From contig NZ_JAIQXE010000001.1 in assembly GCF_020076305.1 (NCBI RefSeq), forward strand, positions 744,001-808,000: 64,000 nt of DNA, in the 5' to 3' direction. This document shows, in pieces, positions 52,978-62,213 of this stretch. Both the position numbers and the translations under genes were made by a program. The notes below the pieces were generated by a model, which did not search any database, was not told where the DNA came from, and was given only the letters and a program-made list of their open reading frames with translations. Each line of letters begins with the position of its first letter. Position 1 is the first letter of the stretch. The stretch comes from Flavihumibacter profundi. Its GTDB lineage: Bacteria; Bacteroidota; Bacteroidia; Chitinophagales; Chitinophagaceae.

Positions 52978-54366
52978 ATGCAAAGAAGACAGATGAATAG
53001 TATTAACGATTTTCAACGGGTGTTCTTCATCGGTGTCGCCGGTACCGGGATGAGTGCCCTTGCGCAATATTTACAAGGCATTGGCAAAACAGTTAGCGGA
53101 AGCGACCGGTATTTCAAACCCGGGGAATTTAATGACACCCGCCAGAAACTGGAGGCCGAAGGCATTACCTGCTTTGAGCAGGACGGCAGTGGTATCGCTG
53201 CAAATACCGACCTGGTGGTGGTTTCAACTGCAGTGGAAGAAACTGTTCCCGAAGTAATCAAGACCCGTTCATTAAATATTCCCATTATCAAACGCAGTGA
53301 ACTTTTAGCACTGATCGCAAAAAGTAAAAAGACCATCGCTGTTGGCGGCACTTCCGGAAAATCAACCACCAGCGCCATGCTGTTCGATATCCTTCAATTT
53401 GCCGGTAAGGAACCGAGTATTATCAGTGGTGCCGGGCTGGTAAGTATTATCCGTGAAGGGAAAATCGGGAATGCTAAAGTTGGTAAGGGTGACTGGCTGG
53501 TGATTGAAGCCGATGAAAGTGATGGCTCTATCGTACAATACTTCCCGGAAATTGGCCTCTTGCTGAATGTTGACAAGGACCATAAGGAAATAGAAGAACT
53601 GATGGATGTCTTCAACACTTTCAAAAATAACAGCAGGCGATTTGTGGTGAACCGTTCGAATTCCCTGGCTGAAAAATTATCTCAGGATATCAGCCAGGAT
53701 TTTTGTCACCATGTAAATTGCAATGCCGGTTATGTGGCCCGTGATTTCGGGCAGGATGGTTTATCGGTGAAATTTACCATCAACCATGTACCGTTTGCCA
53801 TGAACGTGGTGGGCCGGCATAACATGGAAAATGCATTAGCCGCCAGCACCATCGCCAACCTTGTGGGCATTGACCTGGCAGTTTGCGCTGAAGCACTAAA
53901 AGGATATGAAGGTATTTACCGCAGGCACCAGGTAATCGGGCAAAAACATGGGGTCTGGCTGATAGATGACTACGCCCATAACCCTGCCAAATGTGCCGCC
54001 AGCATCGAAGCCTGCCAACCCATTGCCCCTAAAGTCATTGCCTGGTTCCAACCTCATGGTTACGGGCCAACACGTTTCCTGCGCCATGATTTTGTGCATG
54101 AGATTGCCAGGGTACTGAGACCTGAAGATGAGATCTGGATGAGTGAAATTTTTTATGCCGGTGGCACGGCGACAAAAGATATTTCCGCCAATGACCTGAT
54201 CGAAGACCTGCAGAAAACAGGTAAAAACGCTTTCTTCGTCGATAACCGGAACGACCTGCTCAGTTACTTGCGGTTACACCTAACCGAAAATTGTGTTTTA
54301 CTGCTCATGGGTGCCCGTGACCCGTCTTTGGAAACCTTTGCCAACCAAATCTGGCAGGAATTGTAA
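52978..54366 (+). CDS. MurC/Mpl-like Mur ligase of unknown substrate within the hut operon
   Basis: 462 aa; an alternative ATG at 52993 would shorten it by five residues. Three Mur ligase domains are seen: an N-terminal Rossmann-like domain with GVAGTGMSALA (19-29), a central ATPase domain with P-loop GGTSGKSTT (123-131) and EADESDGS (177-184), GRHNMENALAA (279-289), and the C-terminal domain with RRHQVIG (315-321) and DDYAHNP (330-336). MurC joins UDP-MurNAc to L-alanine. The present P-loop (TSGKS rather than THGKT) and the location between hutU and hutI, 19 bp and 3 bp from them, argue against the housekeeping MurC. The substrate is unknown. No transporter or second peptidoglycan gene is nearby. 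Confidence 0.85.
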   Translation: MQRRQMNSINDFQRVFFIGVAGTGMSALAQYLQGIGKTVSGSDRYFKPGEFNDTRQKLEAEGITCFEQDGSGIAANTDLVVVSTAVEETVPEVIKTRSLNIPIIKRSELLALIAKSKKTIAVGGTSGKSTTSAMLFDILQFAGKEPSIISGAGLVSIIREGKIGNAKVGKGDWLVIEADESDGSIVQYFPEIGLLLNVDKDHKEIEELMDVFNTFKNNSRRFVVNRSNSLAEKLSQDISQDFCHHVNCNAGYVARDFGQDGLSVKFTINHVPFAMNVVGRHNMENALAASTIANLVGIDLAVCAEALKGYEGIYRRHQVIGQKHGVWLIDDYAHNPAKCAASIEACQPIAPKVIAWFQPHGYGPTRFLRHDFVHEIARVLRPEDEIWMSEIFYAGGTATKDISANDLIEDLQKTGKNAFFVDNRNDLLSYLRLHLTENCVLLLMGARDPSLETFANQIWQEL

Positions 54367-54369
54367 ACA

Positions 54370-55614
54370 ATGGCCATGCTCTTTAAAAATATTTCCATCC
54401 TGGCAGGGATCAGGTCTGCTGATAAACCTGCAAAACCCTTGCGGGGCAAAGACCTGGCCGAATTGCCGGTTATAAAAAATGCCTTCCTGCTCACCGAGGG
54501 AGATCGTATTGCCGCATTTGGACCGATGACTGAAGCACCTGCAAATATTCCCCCGGGCCAATGTATCGATGCCACTGGTCGTATTCTGATGCCTGCCTGG
54601 TGCGACAGCCATACACACCTGGTTTTTGCGGCTAGCCGGGAAAATGAATTCATCGACAAGATCAGGGGTCTCAGTTATGCTGAAATTGCTGCAAAAGGAG
54701 GGGGGATTTTAAATTCTGCTGCCCGCCTCAATGAAATGCCGGAAGACAAACTTTTTAACCTTGCCCTGCAGCGCCTGGACGAGACTGTAAAAATGGGAAC
54801 GGGGGCTATAGAAATTAAAAGCGGTTATGGATTAACGGTGGATGGAGAATTGAAAATGCTGCGGGTTATCAAAAGGCTGAAACAGGCATCCGGGTTAACT
54901 ATTAAAGCCAGCTTCCTCGGCGCACATGCATACCCGCCCCAATTCCGTGATAATCATGAAGGGTACCTTCAACTCATTGAGCAGGAAATATTGCCGGCAA
55001 TTGCCCGCGAAGGGTTGGCAGATTTTATTGACGTTTTTTGTGAAGAGGGCTTTTTTACCCAGGCTGAAACGGAAAGGATCTGCAGGGCCGGACAGGCCTA
55101 TGGCTTATTACCGAAAATCCATGCCAATCAATTGCACCTTTCCGGTGGTGTCCAGGCTGGTGTAAATGTTGGTGCCTTGTCTGTTGACCACCTCGAGACC
55201 ATGGATGAAGCCGCTATCCGATGCCTTGCAGCATCCAGCACCATTGGTACCTTATTACCAACTGCAGCTTTTTTCCTGCGGATGCCTTACCAGCCCGCCC
55301 GCCAGTTAATTGATGCCGGCTGCATCATTGCCCTGGCAAGCGATTTTAACCCGGGTTCTTCCCCCAGTGCCAATATGAACCTTGTTGTATCCATGGCCTG
55401 CATCCAGTTAAAAATGTTACCAGAAGAAGCCATTAATGCAGCTACTTTAAATGGTGCCATAGCAATGGGCATCGGTGAAACACATGGCAGCATCACAATC
55501 GGTAAAAAAGCCAGCCTTATCCTGACCAGGCCTGTGCCTTCCCTGGCTTACCTACCATATGCTTTTGGCAGCAATCTTATTGAAAGGGTAATGGTGGCTG
55601 GTGAATTTACCTGA
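54370..55614 (+). CDS. hutI: Imidazolonepropionase
   Basis: 414 aa amidohydrolase. The metal-binding HTH (81-83) lies in PAWCDSHTHLVFAASREN, followed by IEIKSGYGLTVDGELKMLRV in parts, FLGAHAYP, PKIHANQLHLSGG, SVDHLE and ALASDFNPGSSPSANM, which supply the other metal ligands and substrate residues. It opens imidazolonepropionate to N-formimidoyl-L-glutamate. It begins 3 bp after the Mur-like gene, so the ligase is part of the same transcript. Confidence 0.97.
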   Translation: MAMLFKNISILAGIRSADKPAKPLRGKDLAELPVIKNAFLLTEGDRIAAFGPMTEAPANIPPGQCIDATGRILMPAWCDSHTHLVFAASRENEFIDKIRGLSYAEIAAKGGGILNSAARLNEMPEDKLFNLALQRLDETVKMGTGAIEIKSGYGLTVDGELKMLRVIKRLKQASGLTIKASFLGAHAYPPQFRDNHEGYLQLIEQEILPAIAREGLADFIDVFCEEGFFTQAETERICRAGQAYGLLPKIHANQLHLSGGVQAGVNVGALSVDHLETMDEAAIRCLAASSTIGTLLPTAAFFLRMPYQPARQLIDAGCIIALASDFNPGSSPSANMNLVVSMACIQLKMLPEEAINAATLNGAIAMGIGETHGSITIGKKASLILTRPVPSLAYLPYAFGSNLIERVMVAGEFT

Positions 55615-55646
55615 ATTGGTTATATTCATTATCAAAACCAGCACCA

Positions 55647-56702
55647 TTGACTACCCCACATTTTAAGTTTTACAGTAAACAGGATATCCTTTACCTGACA
55701 CGCCTGCGACGGTTTGAAACCAAATTAGGCGAACGCCTGCAGGTAATCACGGACCAGGAACAGTTTGAAGAAAAACTGAACAAATCACCGGCACGTTTTG
55801 TCCTGTTTGGTATCCCGGAAGATATTGGGGTGAAAGCCAATTATGGCAAGGGAGGCGCAGATTCAGCCTGGTTGCCCTTTTTAACTGCCTTCCTGAATAG
55901 CCAGAGCAATGATTTTCTCACCGGCGAAGAGATTTTGTTACTGGGTCATTTTGATTTTGGGGACTTGCAGTACCTGATTGAAAACCATGCCCATGGTGAA
56001 GAGGAAAAAGTGGAAGCTTATCGGCACGCAGTACAGCAGATAGATGAGGAAGTGGAAAGCCTGTCCAAGCAAATAACTTCAGCGGGGAAAGTCCCTATTG
56101 TAATAGGTGGCGGACACAACAATGCCTATCCATTGATTAAAGGAGCTTCCAAAGGATTGTTCAAGGCTGGCAAACTGCAACTGGCGCAAATCAATGCCAT
56201 CAACCTCGATGCACATACCGATTTTCGTCCGGTTGAAGGACGCCATAGTGGCAATGGGTTCCGGTATGCCGAAGAAGATGGTTATCTGCAAAAATATTGT
56301 GTGGTTGGTGTGCAGGAGAATTACCTGCAACAGAATGTATGGCTTGATTTTGTGAATAATCCTTTCCTGGATATGATCACTTACGAAGATATTTTCCTCC
56401 ACGAAAAAAGAAATTTCATCCAGGCCCTGGCCCATGCCACGGCATTTACAGAAGACGGGTACACTGCGCTTGAACTGGATCTTGATGTAATTGAAGACAC
56501 CCTAAGCAGTGCAGAATCTCCCGTAGGGATCAGTCCCATGCATGCCCGCCAATACATCAATTTCGTGGCAATGAATTCGAAGCCGGCCTACCTGCATATC
56601 TGCGAAGGAGCAACCCAACTGAGTGATGGCAGGAAATGCGAAACTACCGGCAAACTCATCAGTTACCTGGTAAGCGATTTTATAAAAGCATCAATTATAT
56701 AG
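55647..56702 (+). CDS. hutG: Formimidoylglutamase-type arginase-family enzyme
   Basis: 351 aa from a TTG start. Arginase-fold metal ligands are all present: His157 in GGGHNNAYP, Asp188/His190/Asp192 in LDAHTDFRP, and Asp278/Asp280 in ELDLDVI. In the last place of a hut operon it should hydrolyse formimidoylglutamate to glutamate and formamide. Its N-terminal part is longer than in classical HutG. Its 3' end overlaps the convergent aldolase-like gene by 40 bp. Confidence 0.9.
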   Translation: MTTPHFKFYSKQDILYLTRLRRFETKLGERLQVITDQEQFEEKLNKSPARFVLFGIPEDIGVKANYGKGGADSAWLPFLTAFLNSQSNDFLTGEEILLLGHFDFGDLQYLIENHAHGEEEKVEAYRHAVQQIDEEVESLSKQITSAGKVPIVIGGGHNNAYPLIKGASKGLFKAGKLQLAQINAINLDAHTDFRPVEGRHSGNGFRYAEEDGYLQKYCVVGVQENYLQQNVWLDFVNNPFLDMITYEDIFLHEKRNFIQALAHATAFTEDGYTALELDLDVIEDTLSSAESPVGISPMHARQYINFVAMNSKPAYLHICEGATQLSDGRKCETTGKLISYLVSDFIKASII

Positions 56703-57841
56703 CTGGTATCCTGGTATAAAAGAGTTTCGTTCACAGAAATTTTTGCCATATTATTTTGGTCGGGTTTGGGTATCCTGATGTTGAAATCATTGAATAATTT
56801 TTCCTGGGTTTTTCCCCCATTAATATTTTTATCCAACTGCAATACATAGATATTAGTACCTCCATCAAGGGCGCTGATGTTAATACCCTTAACCTGGTTC
56901 AATGCAGAAAAAATTTTTACCGATCGGTTGATGGCTTCCTTTAAGCGGTTTTCAATTCCTTCAAGCCTGTTATAGGCCATGGCAGCGTTTAACCAATTGC
57001 CATACATGGTGCCACCATGGATCTTAACCAGGTGCTCCATTTTGTCAATCACTGTCTTTTCTCCGCAAAGCATTGCGCCTCCGCTGGCGCCCAGGTATTT
57101 GTATAAGGAGATATAAATCGTATCAAAATATGAAGCATACTCCTGCACAGAAATACCTGACCAGGCTGAAGCCAGGTAAATACGGGCACCGTCGAGGTGT
57201 AGTTTGATATTGTTGTTACGGCAATAGGCACTTATTTTCCTGATCTCCTCAATGGGTACCATCCTGCCATCAGCCCTCCTTACCGGGTTTTCGATGGAAA
57301 CTGCGCCTACACCGCTTTTAAACACTTCATCAACCTCAAGGGATTCTATTGCCTGCTGCAATGCTGCTGAAGTAAAATATGTTTCACCTTTTGCTAATGG
57401 CATAAGCCTTTTCTGGTGAACCGATTGGGCAGCATCGGCTTCATCCCGGAATACATGGCTGGTTTCCTGGACAAATACTTTTGTGTTTGTTCCACTAAGA
57501 ACCGCTATGGCCAATTGATTTGCCATCGTGCCGGTTGGCATGAACATGGCCTTTTCTTTACCTGTAATGGCTTCGAATTTTTTTTCCAATGCGGCGACTG
57601 TGCCTCCATGGCCATACCGGTCTTTTTCAATAGCTGACACATTGTTCATTTGAACCAATTGGTCTAAGTACACAGCTGGCTCAAACATTTCACCATCACC
57701 AAAAAATTTCACTAGTGGCTGTATTGGTGCCGGGGGGATCCCTGAAGGATTGCCCGCAATTGCTGCAGAAAAGGGCAGGAGTGCAGGAATTAAGGACATC
57801 CCGGAAGATTGCAGGAATTTTCTTCTGTTAAATACTGGCAT
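56663..57841 (-). CDS. Exported threonine-aldolase-like PLP enzyme
   Basis: 392 aa. Residues 1-30 form a Tat-type leader (FNRRKFLQSSG, arginines 6-7, then a hydrophobic stretch). The rest is a fold-type-I PLP enzyme of the L-threonine aldolase/beta-eliminating lyase family: PTGTMANQL (102-110), HLDGARIYLA (215-224, Asp217 for the PLP nitrogen) and SLYKYLGA with the PLP lysine at 248. These enzymes are usually cytoplasmic, so a Tat signal is unusual and would send a folded PLP-loaded enzyme outside. Its 3' end overlaps hutG tail to tail. The substrate may be a beta-hydroxy amino acid. Confidence 0.85.
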   Translation of the reverse strand: MPVFNRRKFLQSSGMSLIPALLPFSAAIAGNPSGIPPAPIQPLVKFFGDGEMFEPAVYLDQLVQMNNVSAIEKDRYGHGGTVAALEKKFEAITGKEKAMFMPTGTMANQLAIAVLSGTNTKVFVQETSHVFRDEADAAQSVHQKRLMPLAKGETYFTSAALQQAIESLEVDEVFKSGVGAVSIENPVRRADGRMVPIEEIRKISAYCRNNNIKLHLDGARIYLASAWSGISVQEYASYFDTIYISLYKYLGASGGAMLCGEKTVIDKMEHLVKIHGGTMYGNWLNAAMAYNRLEGIENRLKEAINRSVKIFSALNQVKGINISALDGGTNIYVLQLDKNINGGKTQEKLFNDFNIRIPKPDQNNMAKISVNETLLYQDTSYIIDAFIKSLTR

Positions 57842-57889
57842 GGTAATGATTTAAGCCTTGGTTTTAAATGCAATCAGAATCCTGATTAG

Positions 57890-60160
57890 TTAGAACATAG
57901 CCCTGGAAAAGCGATAGCCCAGGTTTACATAATTTTTCAGGATACCGCTCTGGTCGCTGTACATAAAGCTGAACTCCAGCGGACCGATAGGGGAATCTAT
58001 GCCTAACGTTAACCCATAACCGGTTAATAGTTTTTCAGGGGTATAGTAAAATTGCTGCTGTTGCAGGAATGAATGGTACATCAGGTTTAAAGTGGCTGCG
58101 GCGTAAACACTGCCTGAAAACTGGTACCTCCAGTTGAAGGATCCTTTAACGAGACTATTGGTGCGCACCGAAGCATCGGGAATGCCGGTAAATGTAACCT
58201 GGTTACGGATAACCGGTTGCATACCGCCAACCACAAAATCCTGGAATACGAATGAGTTTGTATTGAAATTTGCATCTGCTTCGGCCTGAAGGGTAATGAA
58301 ATTTTTGCGGGAAACAGGAACCACTTTCTGTGCCTGGAACCGGAACCTGGTAAAAGTACTTTTTTTAATACCCAGTGAATCCATATTCCCAATCTCCGCG
58401 CCATTGGATTTTAAGGTGATATCCTCAGGCCTGTTGATAATAACCGACGGTTCAAATAACACGTAACCACCCCTGCGGGGGAGGAACAAACGATCGTGTG
58501 AATTATATTCATACCTGAAATAAGCCTGGCTGAAATTATTAGTTCCCCTCAGGTCAAGGATAGTCTGGGATAATGGTTTGATCGATCCGGTTTCCCAGTG
58601 CATCCCAACTGCATAGGATGACCTTCTTTTAAAAGCGAGTTGCAACCGCGTGTCAACATAAAAAAGAGATTGCCGGTTGCTGCCAATAACCCTGAAATCT
58701 TTATATGATGAAAATTCCTGCCGCTCTCCATACATTTCGGTAATGGATGCCATTGGTATTTTCTTTGTACCGAAGATCATGGTATGTTCCAGCCTTAGCC
58801 GCGGATTTTCAGAAATGCCGATTGTGGCTGAGCTGATACTTGGTTTGCCAATAATATCACGGATAGTCATGTTGGCAATCAACATGATATTACTGAATGA
58901 ATTATAATTGATGGCAAGTTTGGCAGTGACCGGGGCATTCTCTTCTGCAATCAGGTGCATATCGGCTACGCCACTTTCTACCGGTTCCAGCTGGTAATAC
59001 AGCCTGTTGAAATACCGGGTTCCATAAGCTTGCCGGATGCCGTCTTCCAGCTCTTTTACGGTATATGCCTGTCCCTCTTTTATACCCAGCATTTTTACCA
59101 GGAACACTTTGCTGATGTACCTTAAGCTATCCGTTATCACGTGCCGGATGGTTATTCTTGGAGCTGTAGCCGGGAAAGTAACTTTTTCAGGTATCCCATA
59201 AATTGCATTAAGGGAATCTGCAAGATGTTTGAATACCGGGTAAAATTGATTTCCCATTTCCAGTCCGATTGCAGTTATACTGTCGCTACTGTTAAAGCTG
59301 GCAGTATTGTATTTTGCTAATGGATGGGTAATATAATAATCAACCAGTCCGATTTCCTGTTTTACAGATTCTGCTTCCTTGAAAAAAGCGATCTGCATCA
59401 GGATCTGAATGGGAGAAGTGATTTTTTGCGCGGATAATAAACCTGTGGCCACATTGCTTCCAATTACGATATCGGCACCCATTTGCCGCACATCACTCAC
59501 GGGAAAATTGCGGACTAGTCCGCCATCTACCAGCTTTTTATTACCAAGGTTTACTGCAGTGAAAACGGATGGGATTGCCATACTGCTGCGTACCGCACTT
59601 ACCAGGTCGCCACTGTCTAATACAACTGCTTCTCCGGTGGCGAGGTCGGTGGCGATACATTTAAATGGCCGCTTCAACTGGTTGAAATCGCGAACCTGGT
59701 AAACCGGGTGAAACAATTCATCAAATTTTAACCAGAGTTCCTCAGCCTCCAAAACCCCTGAAGGAACACTGAACCGGCCGCGGGTTTGCATGGGTAATTC
59801 CAGGGCATAGCGGCCATATTCACTTTTCTCCTCCATTATGAAGGCATTCAGGGAAGACTTATTGCTGAGCAATTGGCTCCAGTCTAACTTATTGGCGATT
59901 TGTAAAATAGAATCACCGGAATAGCCTACGGCATAAAGGCTTCCAACAATGGCGCCCATAGATGTTCCGGTAACATAATCAATTTGTAGTCCGGCTGAAT
60001 CAATAGCTTTTAGAATTCCAATATGGGCCAATCCTTTTGCGCCACCGCCACTAAGGGTTAACCCAATTTTCGGCCGGTGGTTCTGTTGCGTATAGGCTAA
60101 CAGGGAATGAAAGAATATTAAACTGAAGAGGCTGCGGAGAAAAATATTCCGATAACGCAT
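57890..60160 (-). CDS. Patatin-like phospholipase with C-terminal BamA-type barrel
   Basis: 756 aa with a signal peptide (about 1-25). The patatin domain has the oxyanion loop GGGAKG (38-43), the nucleophile motif GTSMG (Ser67) and the catalytic Asp212 in VDGGLVRNFP. A POTRA-like segment (about 340-410: ITIRHVITDSLRYISKVFL, YTVKELEDGIRQAYGTRYF in parts) leads to a C-terminal beta-barrel of the surface-antigen/Omp85 type ending SRAMF. This is the PlpD-like architecture, a type Vd self-secreting lipase. It starts 11 bp after the ABC-F stop. Confidence 0.9.
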   Translation of the reverse strand: MRYRNIFLRSLFSLIFFHSLLAYTQQNHRPKIGLTLSGGGAKGLAHIGILKAIDSAGLQIDYVTGTSMGAIVGSLYAVGYSGDSILQIANKLDWSQLLSNKSSLNAFIMEEKSEYGRYALELPMQTRGRFSVPSGVLEAEELWLKFDELFHPVYQVRDFNQLKRPFKCIATDLATGEAVVLDSGDLVSAVRSSMAIPSVFTAVNLGNKKLVDGGLVRNFPVSDVRQMGADIVIGSNVATGLLSAQKITSPIQILMQIAFFKEAESVKQEIGLVDYYITHPLAKYNTASFNSSDSITAIGLEMGNQFYPVFKHLADSLNAIYGIPEKVTFPATAPRITIRHVITDSLRYISKVFLVKMLGIKEGQAYTVKELEDGIRQAYGTRYFNRLYYQLEPVESGVADMHLIAEENAPVTAKLAINYNSFSNIMLIANMTIRDIIGKPSISSATIGISENPRLRLEHTMIFGTKKIPMASITEMYGERQEFSSYKDFRVIGSNRQSLFYVDTRLQLAFKRRSSYAVGMHWETGSIKPLSQTILDLRGTNNFSQAYFRYEYNSHDRLFLPRRGGYVLFEPSVIINRPEDITLKSNGAEIGNMDSLGIKKSTFTRFRFQAQKVVPVSRKNFITLQAEADANFNTNSFVFQDFVVGGMQPVIRNQVTFTGIPDASVRTNSLVKGSFNWRYQFSGSVYAAATLNLMYHSFLQQQQFYYTPEKLLTGYGLTLGIDSPIGPLEFSFMYSDQSGILKNYVNLGYRFSRAMF

Positions 60161-60171
60161 ACCCGATGAAG

Positions 60172-62121
60172 TTACTCAATTTCACTTTCGAGTTGAATGA
60201 TCTTCTCAAAAATGCTTTCGTATTGTTTGTTAAGATCTGTTAATTCTGCCTGTTGCCTTTTATACTCTTTTTCAGCTTCACCAAATTTTGAACGGTCGGA
60301 ATAAATGGCCGGATCTGAAAGGGACGCTTCTACCTGGTTCTTTTTTTCCGTTACCCTGGCAATTTTTTCTTCCAGTTGGCTGAACTGTTTTTGCATCCTT
60401 TGCAATTCTTTCCTGCCATCTTTATTAATAGGGGTGCCGTTCTGTAATTTTACCGCCTGCACTATTTTAGCAGGCTGTTCAGCGACTGCAGGTTTACCCT
60501 GCTCAATTTTGGGTGCCTGGCGGGCCATCCGTTCTTTCCATTCAATCCATTCTGCATAGCTGCCTTTAAATTCCTTGATCTCGTGGTCAACAATTTCCCA
60601 GATCTTATTGGCCGCCTTTGAAATAAAGTACCGGTCATGGCTCACCAGGATAAAGCTGCCTTCATATTTATTCAGGGATTCCACCAATAGTTCCACCGAA
60701 TGCATATCGAGGTGGTTGGTCGGTTCATCAAGCATGAGGAAATTAGCCTTGCTTACAATGGTTTTTGCCAGCGCAACACGGGCTTTTTCCCCACCGCTCA
60801 GTACCTTGATTTTTTTATCCGTATCATCACCGCTGAACAGGAAACAACCCAGCAGGGTGCGTAATTCCTGCTCGGTTTTCTGGCTGCCGCAGGCTTTCAT
60901 TTCTTCCAGGAGGGTATTGTTCAGGTCCAATGCTTCCAGTTGGTGCTGTGCATAAAAGCTTTCGTCAACATTATGGCCCCATTTCCTTTCCCCATCAAAT
61001 TTCTCCACACCAGCAATGATCCTTAGTAAAGTTGATTTTCCCTTACCGTTTGCACCAATCAGGGCAATCTTATCGCCTCGCTCAATTTCTGCGGAAGTGT
61101 TGGAAACGATTACATTTTCGCCAAATTTCTTGGTGACGTGTTTCAGTTCACACAGGATTTTACCCGGTGTTTTATCGATCCTGAAATTGATCTTGATATT
61201 GGGCCGCTCTATTTCAACTTCTTCAATCCGGTCAATTTTATCAAGTCGCTTCATTGCGCTTTGGGCTGCAGCGGCTTTGGTAGCCTTTGCCCGGAACCTT
61301 TCAATAAATCGCTCCTGTTGCCTGATATAGTCCTGCTGGTTCTCAAATGCCCGCTGCTGCAGTTCTACCCGCATTGCTTTTTCGGTTTCGTAGAACTCAT
61401 AATTGCCGTTGTAAAAATGCAATTGCTTCTGGTATACCTCCACCACTTTGGTGATCATCCGGTTCAGGAAGAACTTGTCGTGGCTTACGATTACCACGGA
61501 TCCCTTGTAGTGTTGCAAGTATTTTTCGAGCCATTCAATCGACGGAAGATCAAGGTGATTGGTAGGTTCATCTAATAATAATAAGTCGGGTTGCTGCAGG
61601 ATCATTTTTGCTAATAGGACCCGCATCCGCCAACCTCCGGAGAATTCTTTATAGGGCCGGACGATATCTTCCTGGGAAAACCCGAGCCCGTGCAGGACTT
61701 CTTCTGTCCTGTGGTGGATATCGTATCCACCCAGTGTTTCCAGCTCATGCAGGGCATCACTATACTCGTGCAGTGTTTTTTCATCGCCTGTGGCTTCCAG
61801 TAATTTACCCAGCCGGTCGATTTCCTTTTCCAGTTGCTGCACTTTTTCAAATGCGCTGAGGGCGACTTCCAAAATGGATTGGTTGGTATCGAAACTCAAA
61901 AGGTCCTGGTGCAGGTAACCAATAGTGGTTCCCCGGCTTTTTTCCACTGTACCCGAGGAGGGTAGGTATTCTCCGACCAATACTTTGAGCAAGGTCGATT
62001 TTCCCGTACCATTGTACCCGATCAGGCCGATCCGCTCATTGGGCTGAATATGCCAGGTTGCATCGGAAACAATGACCCGGGCACCAAATTCGAACGTAAC
62101 ATTTTGTAATCCTACTAACAT
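60172..62121 (-). CDS. ABC-F family ATPase
   Basis: 649 aa from the ATG at 62121 (MLVGLQNVTFEFG). The longer open frame back to 62235 would add 38 residues that look unlike the family, and the promoter lies at 62128-62135. Two ATPase domains are present: GYNGTGKST and LLLDEPTNHLDLPS in the first, GANGKGKST, LSGGEKARVALAKTI and LMLDEPTNHLDMHS in the second. A linker lies between them and a C-terminal coiled coil runs from about residue 560 to the end (ELQRMQKQFSQLEEKIARV). This is the Uup/YfmR-like organisation, acting on ribosomes rather than as a transporter. Confidence 0.93.
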   Translation of the reverse strand: MLVGLQNVTFEFGARVIVSDATWHIQPNERIGLIGYNGTGKSTLLKVLVGEYLPSSGTVEKSRGTTIGYLHQDLLSFDTNQSILEVALSAFEKVQQLEKEIDRLGKLLEATGDEKTLHEYSDALHELETLGGYDIHHRTEEVLHGLGFSQEDIVRPYKEFSGGWRMRVLLAKMILQQPDLLLLDEPTNHLDLPSIEWLEKYLQHYKGSVVIVSHDKFFLNRMITKVVEVYQKQLHFYNGNYEFYETEKAMRVELQQRAFENQQDYIRQQERFIERFRAKATKAAAAQSAMKRLDKIDRIEEVEIERPNIKINFRIDKTPGKILCELKHVTKKFGENVIVSNTSAEIERGDKIALIGANGKGKSTLLRIIAGVEKFDGERKWGHNVDESFYAQHQLEALDLNNTLLEEMKACGSQKTEQELRTLLGCFLFSGDDTDKKIKVLSGGEKARVALAKTIVSKANFLMLDEPTNHLDMHSVELLVESLNKYEGSFILVSHDRYFISKAANKIWEIVDHEIKEFKGSYAEWIEWKERMARQAPKIEQGKPAVAEQPAKIVQAVKLQNGTPINKDGRKELQRMQKQFSQLEEKIARVTEKKNQVEASLSDPAIYSDRSKFGEAEKEYKRQQAELTDLNKQYESIFEKIIQLESEIE

Positions 62122-62127
62122 GGGGCG

Positions 62128-62135
62128 CAAAGTTA
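62128..62135 (-). promoter_or_regulatory. -7 element just upstream of the ABC-F start
   Basis: The minus strand reads TAACTTTG, matching TAnnTTTG, only 6 bp before the ATG at 62121. Transcription would begin at or very near the start codon, giving a leaderless or nearly leaderless message. No clear -33 element was found. Confidence 0.5.
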
Positions 62136-62213
62136 AATTAAAAGCCGCATTAGGCATTGATTTATGAACCAAGCTGCCGGCTTTTTGTTGTGAATCCCGA
62201 ATTTTAACAGTAC

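Noticed and set aside
52978-54366. Housekeeping murC
   Set aside because: It is surrounded by hut genes, with no other cell-wall or division genes in view, and the P-loop differs from the usual MurC form. A genome-wide check is still needed.
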